A stretch of 12,218 bases of DNA from Acidimicrobiia bacterium (lineage in GTDB: Bacteria; Actinomycetota; Acidimicrobiia; IMCC26256; BP-133). Shown one piece after another: positions 1-6,816 of this stretch (its first letter is position 1; each line of letters opens with the position of its first letter). The notes beneath the pieces were generated by a model. That model saw nothing but the letters and a program-made list of their open reading frames with translations. It did not search any database and was not told the origin of the DNA. The translations under genes were made by a program, and so were the position numbers. The DNA is taken from NCBI GenBank assembly GCA_025923175.1, contig JAICGL010000054.1:1-12218 (forward strand), written 5' to 3'.

Positions 1-134
1 AGAGCCTCACCACCGGCTACCTGAACCGGTCGATGCCCGGCTTCGGGCCGGTCGCCCCGCTCATCCTCCTGCTCGTGGTGCTCATGTTCCGACCCCATGG
101 GCTCTTCGGCCGTCCCGACATCGAGCGGGTGTAG
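1..134 (+). CDS. livH: ABC transporter permease, LivH type (C-terminal end only)
   Basis: This is the last 43 codons of a gene that begins before the window, read from base 3 to the TAG at 132-134. The tail has a hydrophobic helix (PLILLLVVLMF) followed by FRPHGLFGRPDIERV. The 'FRPxGLFG' ending just after the last membrane helix is typical of LivH/LivM inner-membrane permeases of branched-chain-amino-acid-type importers. The next gene is livM, starting 3 bases after this stop, as in a livHM pair. LivH and LivM normally form the membrane channel as a heterodimer. LivM proteins have a similar ending, but with livM next door LivH is the better call. Nothing can be said of the substrate. Confidence 0.8.
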   Translation, partial: SLTTGYLNRSMPGFGPVAPLILLLVVLMFRPHGLFGRPDIERV

Positions 135-137
135 GGC

Positions 138-1208
138 ATGGGGATCGTCGCCACCCAGACCGGAAGGTTCTACGACAGCTACCGCCGGGAGTTCGGCCTC
201 CACCCGACGCGCTCCAACCGGATGACGGCGTGGGCGGCCATCGTCGTTGCCTTCCTCGTCGTGCCCTTCTTCACCTCCGACTACTGGCTCGGCAACCTCT
301 CCGCCATCGCCGTCGCCGCCCTCGGCGCCCTTGCCCTCAACGTGCTCACCGGCTTCACCGGCCAGATCTCGCTCGGCACCGCCGCTTTCGCCGCCGTCGG
401 GGCGTACACGGTCGGCAACCTGGCCATGCGCTACGAACTCTCGCCGCTGGTGGCCCTGCCAGCGGCGGCTCTGCTGACGGGGGCGGTGGCGCTGGTGGTG
501 GGCCTCGCCGCTTTGCGGATCAAAGGCCTCTACCTCGCCATCGCCACGCTCGCCTTCCAGTTCGTCGTCGAATGGCTGCTCTTCCACTGGAGCGAGGTGA
601 CGGGTGGCGTGCAGGGCGTCATCAGTGTCCCCCGCGCCCAGCTCGGCCCGCTCGACCTCAACGACCCGCTGGGCAAATACCTCTTCATCGCCGGAGTGCT
701 GGGGCTGTGCGTCGTCTTCGTCGAGAACCTGTTCCGGACCCGGATCGGGCGCGCCTTCCTGGCCATCCGCGATCAGCACGTCGTGGCGGCCGGGATGGGC
801 ATCCCGGTGTTCCGCTACAAACTCGCCGCTTTCTTCTGCTCCTCGGCGCTGGCCGGGCTCTCGGGCGGCCTGTACGCGTACTACGTGGGGCTCATCTCTT
901 CCGAGCAGTTCGGCCTCGACCTGTCGGTCCGGTACCTGGCCATGATCCTGATCGGCGGCCTGGCCAGCATTCCCGGTTCGATCCTCGGGGCCGCCTTCGT
1001 GACGCTCATCCCGTTGTTCTTGCGGGACGGGCTGCCCAACCTCGGCATCGAGTTCGGGCCCGGGACGCAGGTGCACGTCGAGCAGATCCTGTTCGGCGTC
1101 ACCGTGCTCGTCTTCCTGGTGCTCGAGCCTCGTGGCCTGCACGGCCTGTTCAACAACGTCCGGGAGTACTTCCGCACCTGGCCCTTCTCGTACAAGGGGG
1201 AACGATGA
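138..1208 (+). CDS. livM: ABC transporter permease, LivM type
   Basis: A 356-residue polytopic membrane protein, full length for LivM. After a polar 30-residue N-terminus, hydrophobic segments run through the protein. Residues 70-91 hold the LivM hallmark (LTG..GQ.SLG....A..GAY). Around 126-141 is LRIKGLYLAIATLAFQ, another conserved LivM stretch. Around 216-255 is the cytoplasmic loop that contacts the ATPases (GIPVFRYKLAAFF, then the SGGLYAYY helix). The protein ends YFRTWPFSYKGER, a tail resembling that of the second LivM in this window. The ATG lies 3 bases after the livH stop, and the gene overlaps the lipoprotein gene by ATGA, so livH, livM, the binding protein and livF are one operon. 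Family assignment is secure; the transported compound is unknown. Confidence 0.93.
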   Translation: MGIVATQTGRFYDSYRREFGLHPTRSNRMTAWAAIVVAFLVVPFFTSDYWLGNLSAIAVAALGALALNVLTGFTGQISLGTAAFAAVGAYTVGNLAMRYELSPLVALPAAALLTGAVALVVGLAALRIKGLYLAIATLAFQFVVEWLLFHWSEVTGGVQGVISVPRAQLGPLDLNDPLGKYLFIAGVLGLCVVFVENLFRTRIGRAFLAIRDQHVVAAGMGIPVFRYKLAAFFCSSALAGLSGGLYAYYVGLISSEQFGLDLSVRYLAMILIGGLASIPGSILGAAFVTLIPLFLRDGLPNLGIEFGPGTQVHVEQILFGVTVLVFLVLEPRGLHGLFNNVREYFRTWPFSYKGER

Positions 1209-2467
1209 AGCGCACATTTCCAGCAGTGGCGGTCGCGTTGGCCATGGCACTGGTGGCCGGCGCCTGCGGCGACGACGGTAATGAGACCGCGTCCGGCGGG
1301 AAGAGCGACAAGCCGACCGTGTTGGTCGGAATGATCGGCGCTCGGGTCGGCCCGGTAGCCAGCGCCGGGGTTGGCGTCGGTGACGCGATCTCCGACTGGT
1401 TCCAGTACGTCAACGCCAACGGCGGCATCAACGGGCGGAAGGTGGAGCTCAAGGAGATCGAATCGGAATACCAGGTGCCCAAGGGCATCGAGGCTTATAG
1501 CAAGCTGAAGACCGACGGCATGGCCGTGGCCTTGGTGGCCGGCACGGCACTGTCCGACGCGCTGACCGGACCGTCGGCGACCGACCAGATCCCCATCGTC
1601 TTTCCCGGGCAGGGCAACGCCAGTGCGGTGAACGGTGAAAAGTTCCCCTACGCCTTTCCTGGTGCGCCGACCTATCCGCACCAGGCGGCCGCTGGAGTGA
1701 AGTTCCTGCTCGACGAGTGGACCGCAGCGGGGAAAACGGGCAAGCCAAAGATCGTCTGCCTCGGGTGGGAGCCGCCGCCGGGCCAGGAGTACTGCGCCGC
1801 GGTCAAGGCGGCGTCCGAGGCGGCCGGGGCCACCTGGGTCAAGCAGGTGACCATTCCGGCGAAGGCCGCCGACGTGAAGCCCCAGATCCTCGAGGCGAAG
1901 GCGACGAACCCGGATTACGTCTTCCATTCCACTCTCTTCAGCCTGGCAGTGGCCGTGATGAAGACGGCATGCGCGGAGGGCCTCGGGTCCAAGCTGGTCA
2001 CCTGGCACTGGGCCGTCTCCGAAAACGAGTTGAACGGCGCCGGCCCGCAGTGTGCGGAGGGCCTGACGGGGACGGCCATGGGCAAGCTGGCCGCGTCGGA
2101 CCCTGAACCGATCAAGAAGCTGAAGGACGCCGCCACCAAGGGCACCATCAAGCTCTCGGCCTCGGCCGGCAACAATCAGCTCTACACCAACGGCCTGATC
2201 GCCGCGCTGCTGATCGCCGAGGCGCTGCGCAACGCTGACGCCAAGGTCGGCGACGGCAAGATCACGGGGTCCGACGTCAAGGCGGGCTTCGAGCAGATCA
2301 GCAACTTCACCGGTGACGGCATCGTCTGTCCCACCACGATCACCGCCAAGAATCACGGAGGCAACCGCGCCCTCAACGTCTACCGGATCAAGGGCGGTGC
2401 CTTCAGCCTGGTGACCGCATGCATCGAGGGTCCCAAGCTGGCCGGGATCGAACCCGAAGTCGGCTAG
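1205..2467 (+). CDS. ABC transporter substrate-binding lipoprotein (LivK/Peripla_BP_6 type)
   Basis: A 420-residue exported binding protein for the livH-M-F transporter. The N-terminus is a lipoprotein signal: MKR, a hydrophobic core (residues 5-17), then VAGA before Cys21, the expected lipidated residue, followed by a polar GDDGNETASGG linker. The mature part reads as a two-lobed type I periplasmic-binding fold, with GMIGARVGPVASAG near the first strand and NANGGINGRKVEL as in LivK-type proteins. The ATG at 1205 is preceded by a strong ribosome-binding site (AAGGGGG, 1194-1200) and overlaps the livM stop. The frame is open much further upstream, but that part is a shadow of livM. Unusually, six further cysteines (185, 197, 256, 283, 375, 406) follow the lipid Cys. 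LivK-type proteins bind amino acids, amides, urea or aromatic acids, so the ligand is open. Confidence 0.92.
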   Translation: MKRTFPAVAVALAMALVAGACGDDGNETASGGKSDKPTVLVGMIGARVGPVASAGVGVGDAISDWFQYVNANGGINGRKVELKEIESEYQVPKGIEAYSKLKTDGMAVALVAGTALSDALTGPSATDQIPIVFPGQGNASAVNGEKFPYAFPGAPTYPHQAAAGVKFLLDEWTAAGKTGKPKIVCLGWEPPPGQEYCAAVKAASEAAGATWVKQVTIPAKAADVKPQILEAKATNPDYVFHSTLFSLAVAVMKTACAEGLGSKLVTWHWAVSENELNGAGPQCAEGLTGTAMGKLAASDPEPIKKLKDAATKGTIKLSASAGNNQLYTNGLIAALLIAEALRNADAKVGDGKITGSDVKAGFEQISNFTGDGIVCPTTITAKNHGGNRALNVYRIKGGAFSLVTACIEGPKLAGIEPEVG

Positions 2468-2480
2468 GGGTTCGGGAGCC

Positions 2481-3275
2481 TTGCTCGCCCTCGACGGCGT
2501 CGAAGTCGTCTACAACCGCGTCGCTCTCGTCCTCAAGGGCGTCTCCCTGCAGGTGGCCGAGGGCTCCGTCGTCGCCCTCCTCGGCGGCAACGGGGCCGGG
2601 AAGACGACAACGCTGAAGGCCGTCTCCGGCCTCCTGGCGGCCGAGCGGGGCGAGGTCACCCGGGGCCAGATCTCCTGGCAGGGCGAAGCGATCGCTCGGC
2701 TCACGCCGCCGCAGATCGTGGGCCGGGGGGTCGTCCAGGTGCTCGAGGGTCGCCGCGTGTTCGAGCATCTCAGTTGCGAGGACAACCTCCTCGTCGGAGC
2801 GCACACGGCGGGTGGCCCGCGCGCCGGACGCCAAGCGCTCCAGATGGTCTTCGACTACTTCCCCCGCCTGGCCGAGCGACGCAAGCAGCGGGCAGGGTAC
2901 CTCTCGGGCGGCGAGCAGCAGATGCTCGCCATCGGCCGGGCGCTCATGGCCCGGCCGAAGGCGATGCTGCTCGACGAGCCGAGCCTCGGACTCGCCCCGG
3001 TTCTCGTCGACGAGATCTTCGAGATCGTGGCGCGCCTCAACCGCGAAGAGGGCGTGACGGTCCTCATCGTCGAGCAGAACGCCGAAGCCGCCCTCGCCAT
3101 CGCACACCACGGCTACGTCATGGAAGACGGCCGGATCGTGCTCGAGGGCCCCGCCGCGGAGCTGGCCCAGAACCAGGACGTCGCCGAGTTCTATCTCGGG
3201 CTGTCCGGCGTCGGCGACAAGCGCAGCTATCGAGACTTGAAGACCTACCGCAGGAGAAAGCGCTGGTTGGGTTGA
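2481..3275 (+). CDS. livF: ABC transporter ATP-binding protein, LivF type
   Basis: A 264-residue ATPase subunit that powers the importer together with a LivG partner not seen here. Walker A is GGNGAGKT (35-42), the Q-loop is Gln86, the ABC signature is LSGGEQQ (141-147) and Walker B is MLLDE (162-166). The LivF form VEQN stands in place of a switch His. The start is TTG at 2481, because the family begins with 'ML.L.GV.VVYN' and the frame has no ATG or GTG between there and the upstream stop. AGGGG at 2466-2470, overlapping the stop of the binding-protein gene, sits 10 bases before it. Family members are usually near 235 residues; the extra length is a basic tail (YRDLKTYRRRKRWLG), also present on the second LivF here. 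The gene ends one base short of the convergent tetR stop. Confidence 0.93.
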   Translation: MLALDGVEVVYNRVALVLKGVSLQVAEGSVVALLGGNGAGKTTTLKAVSGLLAAERGEVTRGQISWQGEAIARLTPPQIVGRGVVQVLEGRRVFEHLSCEDNLLVGAHTAGGPRAGRQALQMVFDYFPRLAERRKQRAGYLSGGEQQMLAIGRALMARPKAMLLDEPSLGLAPVLVDEIFEIVARLNREEGVTVLIVEQNAEAALAIAHHGYVMEDGRIVLEGPAAELAQNQDVAEFYLGLSGVGDKRSYRDLKTYRRRKRWLG

Positions 3276-3276
3276 G

Positions 3277-3930
3277 TTAGACCCGCGCAGAGTCTCCTCG
3301 GACGCCCAGCATCAACATCACCGTGTCGGCGATGTGGTCGTAGGCCTTGTCCGGCGGGACCTTGCCATCGGGGTGGTACCAGAAGGGCACGAAGTTGAGC
3401 GCGCCGTGCAGGCAGTGACGGACGATGGCGGGATTCGCCGACATGGCGAACTCGCCGCTCTTCACGCCCTTTTCGATGACGCCCTTCCAGATCCGGTCGT
3501 GGCGCACCATCCACTCGCGAATCTGGTCCAGCAGTGGTGCCGGCCACTCGAGGTGTCGCACGTACAGCCGGGACAGCTCCGGATAGTCCTGGGTGGTGAA
3601 TCGCAGCTGTTCGATGATCAGGCGCCGGAGCACTTCGGTGGGGCGGCCGCCCTCGGCGGCGATGGCGGCGAGTCGGCGTTCCACCTCGCCGGCTGCCGTG
3701 TCGAGGCACGCGGACACCAGCGCCTGCTTGGAGTCGAAATAGTGGTACAGCGAGGCCTTGGCGAGGTCGAGGCGGTCGGCCACCTCGTCGAGACTGGCCG
3801 ACTGGTAGCCACGTTCGGCGACCACCTCCGCCGCCACCCTCAGAATTTCGTTCACCCGACGCCGTCGCTTGCGCTCGATGCGGCTGAGTGCGACAGGCTC
3901 GGCCTCTTCTTCACGCGCCACCACGCTCAT
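3277..3930 (-). CDS. TetR-family transcriptional regulator
   Basis: A 217-residue one-component repressor. Residues about 26-72 form the TetR DNA-binding domain, with the helix-turn-helix in SLDEVADRLDLAKASLYHYF (46-65) followed by DSKQAL. A basic patch (RKRRRR, 20-25) precedes it. The C-terminal ligand domain ends with a FWYHPDG..P motif (about 183-193). This recalls, from memory, TetR proteins that sense CoA thioesters in lipid or aromatic breakdown; that comparison is inference. The ATG at 3930 has GAGGAG 10 bases upstream, but a GATAAT hexamer at 3933-3938 could be a -10 box, so a leaderless or slightly later start is possible. A palindrome shared with the hydroxylase/dehydrogenase control region lies 6 bases upstream (3937-3952), suggesting autoregulation. 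The gene is convergent with livF, one base apart. Confidence 0.93.
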   Translation of the reverse strand: MSVVAREEEAEPVALSRIERKRRRRVNEILRVAAEVVAERGYQSASLDEVADRLDLAKASLYHYFDSKQALVSACLDTAAGEVERRLAAIAAEGGRPTEVLRRLIIEQLRFTTQDYPELSRLYVRHLEWPAPLLDQIREWMVRHDRIWKGVIEKGVKSGEFAMSANPAIVRHCLHGALNFVPFWYHPDGKVPPDKAYDHIADTVMLMLGVRGDSARV

Positions 3931-3936
3931 AGATTA

Positions 3937-3952
3937 TCGACTCCTCGGTCGA
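3937..3952 (-). promoter_or_regulatory. Predicted TetR operator in front of tetR
   Basis: On the minus strand this reads TCGACCGAGGAGTCGA, an imperfect palindrome with half-sites TCGACcg and GAGTCGA. It lies 6 bases upstream of the tetR ATG and overlaps both the only ribosome-binding-like GAGGAG and a possible -10 box (GATAAT, 3933-3938). With one flanking base, 14 of 17 positions match the site at 6798-6814. Position, symmetry and recurrence fit an autoregulatory TetR site. Binding is inferred. Confidence 0.6.
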
Positions 3953-3972
3953 AACCCGACCGTTCGCCGCGG

Positions 3973-4025
3973 GCTGAGGAGGGGCGGGCCCGATAGAGCC
4001 GAGCCCGCCCCGATGTGTCCTCAGC
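3973..4025 (-). terminator. Strong hairpin downstream of the hydroxylase operon, likely terminator
   Basis: An inner 9-bp perfect GC stem pairs 3981-3989 (GGGGCGGGC) with 4003-4011 across a 13-base loop. An outer 8-bp perfect stem pairs 3973-3980 (GCTGAGGA) with 4018-4025. The two are contiguous on the left arm and separated by a 6-base bulge on the right. It lies just past the stop of the IorA-like gene and before tetR, so it could end the hydroxylase transcript. No T-rich run follows on the minus strand, so it is not a textbook intrinsic terminator; such tracts are often missing in high-GC actinomycetes. Confidence 0.5.
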
Positions 4026-4035
4026 TGTTACCGGG

Positions 4036-4497
4036 TCAGCTGACCCCGGCAACCTGCTTGATCGCGGACCGGATGCGGAAGTAGGTCCCGCACCGGCATA
4101 GGTTCCCGCCCATCGCGTCGTCGATATCGGCGTCGCTGGGCTTGGGGTTCTGGTTGAGGAGCGCCACGGCCTGCATGATCTGGCCGGCCTGGCAGTAGCC
4201 GCACTGGGAAACGTCGTTGTCGATCCAGGCCTGCTGGACCGGGTGGAGCTTCCCATCCTTCGCCAAGCCGTCGATCGTGGTCACGTTGCGACCGGCCACG
4301 CTGCCCACCTCGGTGATGCAGGTACGCCGGGCCACGCCGTCGATGTGGCTTGTGCAGGCGCCGCAGAGGCCCATGCCGCAGCCGTACTTCAGGCCCTTGA
4401 CGTCGAGACGGTCACGCAGCACCCAGAGCAGTTCCTCGTCGTTGTCGGCGTCGACCGAAACCGGGTTGCCGTTGAGGTTGAATGTGATCACCGGCAT
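4036..4497 (-). CDS. (2Fe-2S)-binding subunit of molybdenum hydroxylase (IorA-like)
   Basis: A 153-residue electron-transfer subunit with two [2Fe-2S] clusters. The plant-ferredoxin-type cluster uses Cys40, Cys45, Cys48 (C-G-M-G-L-C-G-A-C) and Cys60. The second, all-alpha domain cluster uses Cys99, Cys102, Cys134 and Cys136 (CGYC and CRC). The GGNLCRCGTYFRIR segment resembles IorA of isoquinoline 1-oxidoreductase and small subunits of related aldehyde or N-heterocycle oxidases. It would carry electrons from the molybdopterin subunit to an external acceptor. The ATG at 4497 follows the large-subunit stop by 6 bases; its ribosome-binding site (GGAGG, 4508-4512) lies inside the end of that gene, so the two are translationally linked. 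It has no signal peptide and would leave the cell with its Tat-tagged partner. No FAD subunit gene is nearby. Confidence 0.92.
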   Translation of the reverse strand: MPVITFNLNGNPVSVDADNDEELLWVLRDRLDVKGLKYGCGMGLCGACTSHIDGVARRTCITEVGSVAGRNVTTIDGLAKDGKLHPVQQAWIDNDVSQCGYCQAGQIMQAVALLNQNPKPSDADIDDAMGGNLCRCGTYFRIRSAIKQVAGVS

Positions 4498-4503
4498 CGC
4501 CCA

Positions 4504-6696
4504 TCAGCCTCCGTACTGGTTGATCGGGAAGTTCCGCACCTGCTTGCCCGTGGCGCGCGCCCAGGCGTTCGCCGCGGCACCGGAGGCAGCCGGGATGCCC
4601 AGCTCGCCGATACCACCGGGAATCACGTTGGAATTGGGCAGGATGTGGACGGTCATCTGCGGTGCCGAGTCGAACATCCGGCCCCACTTGTACTCGTGGA
4701 AGTTCGTTTCCCGGGTTGCCCCGTTGTCGACGTGGAGGCCCGCCCGGAAGACGACGCTGAAGCCGTCGTTGGCCGCCCCCAGCAGGCTCGACTTGGTCCC
4801 TTCCGGGTTGACGCAGAAGCCGTTGTCGACGGCGATCGTGCACCTGGTCATCCGGGGTTCCTTGCCGCGCGTGTCGATCTCCATGATGTAGGCGACGATC
4901 GACTTGTACTCGTCGTGCATGCCGATGCCCTGCGCCACCCCGGTCGGGAGTTGGCGGCCCCACTGCGCCTCTTCAGCGCACTTCGCCAGCACGGCTGTGT
5001 GCCGCGGCGACTCGAGCATGCTCATCCGGAAGTCCAGCTCGTCCTTGCCCAGGTGCCGGGCCACCTCGTCGATCATGATCTCGTTGGCCGCGCCGACCTG
5101 TCCGGAGTACACGACCCGCCATGCCGCGGTGGGCTTGGCCAGCAGCTGCTGCTTCAGGGTGATGGACGTCGGGCCCGTCTTGTAGGCCAGCTTCTGGGTC
5201 AGGACGAAGATGTCCTGATCGGCGCCTTCGTTGTTGTACTCGGTGACGTAGCCGGAGACGACGTCACCGAAGCCGTGCCGGACGTCCATCTCCGGGCAGG
5301 CCATGCGGTGCTCCCAGCCCACCACGTCCCCGTTGCTGATCACGGCCTTCACCTTGTGAATGCTGACCGGGCGGCACCGGCCGTGCTTGATGCCCTCCTC
5401 GCGCATCCACTGCAGCTTGACCGGCTTCCCGATCCGCTTGGAGACCTGCGCCGCGTGGACCTCCTGGTCGTGGAACAGGTGGCGACCGAAGGCGCCGCCG
5501 CCCGGAACGCAGTGGTAGATGACGTTGTCCACCGGGATGCCGAGGTCTGCGGCGACATTGCGCTGCATGGTGCACGGGATCTGGCAGGCGCCCCACATCT
5601 CCACCTGGTTGCCGGTGAAGTTGGCGGCGCAGCTGTTCTCCTCCATCGGGGAGTGCGGGACGTACGGGAACCGGAACGTCCCCTCGATCCCCTCACCCGG
5701 CGAGGTGATGTCATCGATGATCCCGTTCAGCAGGTCGTCGATCTGGGCGTCGGACAGCTGATCCATCGGCCCGGCGCTCCACTTGATCTTCAGGGCGTTC
5801 TTGGCCTTCTTGGCGATGCCGAAGGTCTCGGCGGTGACCGCCACCGCCTCGGGGATCAGGAAGTCCGGCAGGCCCGGCACGTGCGTGATCGCGATGACGC
5901 CCTTGATCGCCTTTGCCGCCGAGTCGTCGATCGACACCACGGTCGCGCCGTGGGTCGCCGCCATGGCCACGACCGTCGGCAGGTAGTCCTTCGACGCGTG
6001 GATGTCCATGGCGTACGGGTACTTGCCCTGGACGATCTTGTCGGCGCCGTACTTGACGTGCGGCTTGCCGATGATCTTGAAGTCCTTGGCTGTCTTCGGC
6101 ATCGCCGCCTTGGCCTGCGGCAGCTTGGCCGCGTCGGCGGAGAGCTCGCCGTAGGAGAGCTTCTGGCCGTTGGTGGCGACAACGTGTCCGTCCTCGGTGC
6201 GCAGCCGGGTGATCGGAACGCCCATCCTCATCGAGGCGGCGAGCATGAGCTGACCCCGCATCTGGGCGGCAACGACCCGGACCGGGTCCCACATGATGCG
6301 GACGGCGTTCGAACCGCCGGTGAGCTGGGCCGCCCCCCACTTCTGCGCCGCCGGCGCCAACTGCACATCCACCATCTCGAAGGCGGTGTCGAGGTGGTCC
6401 GCCACCATGATGGCGTAGGCGCCCATGATGCCTTGCCCGATGTCCATCTTCGGCAACTCGGCCAGGACCGTGCCGTCGGGCCTGATCTCGAACTTGATGT
6501 CGTAGATCGTCGGTTCCTGCGTATAGACGATCTGGTCGGTGAGGTCGTGCTGGTCCGGGGTCTCGTCGGTCTTCGTCGGCCAGGCGCCGGCGCTGTCCCC
6601 CAAACCGAGTCTGACGCCGACCGTCAGGGTTGGCCCGGCTACGAGAAAGGCTTTGAGTACGGTGCGACGCTCGATCGGGGTGTCCAGAGCGGCCAT
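4504..6696 (-). CDS. Molybdopterin-binding large subunit of molybdenum hydroxylase (IorB-like), Tat-exported
   Basis: A 730-residue catalytic subunit of the xanthine-oxidase superfamily, which hydroxylates aldehydes or N-heterocycles with water-derived oxygen. The N-terminus is a Tat signal: ERRTVLK (residues 9-15), then a hydrophobic stretch. An N-terminal cofactor-binding piece (DIGQG....) comes first, then an a/b hammerhead-like domain around 208-285. The main molybdopterin domain holds GGGAFGRH (399-406) and, near the end, GGIGELG with Glu698 in the place of the catalytic base. The order matches IorB-type proteins, not three-subunit CoxL. I chose the ATG at 6696 because GGAGGA (6707-6712) sits 10 bases upstream and it puts the Tat motif near the N-terminus; a 19-codon upstream extension to 6753 is open but has no such support. 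The small-subunit gene follows by 6 bases. The substrate is unknown. Confidence 0.9.
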   Translation of the reverse strand: MAALDTPIERRTVLKAFLVAGPTLTVGVRLGLGDSAGAWPTKTDETPDQHDLTDQIVYTQEPTIYDIKFEIRPDGTVLAELPKMDIGQGIMGAYAIMVADHLDTAFEMVDVQLAPAAQKWGAAQLTGGSNAVRIMWDPVRVVAAQMRGQLMLAASMRMGVPITRLRTEDGHVVATNGQKLSYGELSADAAKLPQAKAAMPKTAKDFKIIGKPHVKYGADKIVQGKYPYAMDIHASKDYLPTVVAMAATHGATVVSIDDSAAKAIKGVIAITHVPGLPDFLIPEAVAVTAETFGIAKKAKNALKIKWSAGPMDQLSDAQIDDLLNGIIDDITSPGEGIEGTFRFPYVPHSPMEENSCAANFTGNQVEMWGACQIPCTMQRNVAADLGIPVDNVIYHCVPGGGAFGRHLFHDQEVHAAQVSKRIGKPVKLQWMREEGIKHGRCRPVSIHKVKAVISNGDVVGWEHRMACPEMDVRHGFGDVVSGYVTEYNNEGADQDIFVLTQKLAYKTGPTSITLKQQLLAKPTAAWRVVYSGQVGAANEIMIDEVARHLGKDELDFRMSMLESPRHTAVLAKCAEEAQWGRQLPTGVAQGIGMHDEYKSIVAYIMEIDTRGKEPRMTRCTIAVDNGFCVNPEGTKSSLLGAANDGFSVVFRAGLHVDNGATRETNFHEYKWGRMFDSAPQMTVHILPNSNVIPGGIGELGIPAASGAAANAWARATGKQVRNFPINQYGG

Positions 6697-6787
6697 ATGA
6701 AGACTCTCCTCCGTCTCTGTGTGGAGTTCGTTGTGCAGGATCGCCGCGGCCACGGCCGAATCGACCCAGTGCTCAGCTATCGACTGA

Positions 6788-6816
6788 TTGGATCAAGTTC
6801 GACTCAGGAGTAGAAT
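6788..6816 (+). promoter_or_regulatory. Predicted sigma-70-like promoter for the acyl-CoA dehydrogenase
   Basis: TTGGAT (6788-6793) and TAGAAT (6811-6816) stand 17 bases apart, each close to the consensus -35 and -10 hexamers, in an AT-richer patch of a GC-rich region. Transcription would begin near 6823, giving a leader of about 60 bases before the ATG at 6884. The predicted TetR palindrome covers the spacer and first bases of the -10, a classic place for repression. Confidence 0.55.
6799..6814 (+). promoter_or_regulatory. Predicted TetR operator in the divergent region
   Basis: TCGACTCAGGAGTAGA is a near-perfect palindrome (TCGACTC, AG, GAGTaGA; six of seven pairs match). It shares TTCGAC..AGGAGT.GA with the site in front of tetR. 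It overlaps the promoter at 6788-6816 and lies about 100 bases from the IorB-like start, so it could control both divergent units. Assignment to the neighbouring TetR protein is inferred from recurrence and position. Confidence 0.6.

Noticed and set aside
881..2356. A minus-strand open frame of 491 codons opposite livM and the binding-protein gene.
   Set aside because: Both genes beneath it have clear family motifs and start signals; the antisense translation shows no domain.
6697..6753. A 19-codon upstream extension of the IorB-like protein.
   Set aside because: It would bury the Tat signal inside the protein and ignores the well-spaced GGAGGA before the ATG at 6696.
4243..6813. A plus-strand open frame of 856 codons opposite the hydroxylase genes.
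   Set aside because: It is antisense to both subunits, whose motifs are intact. Its translation is dominated by Arg, His, Asp and Val with no recognisable domain, as expected from a GC-rich shadow frame.
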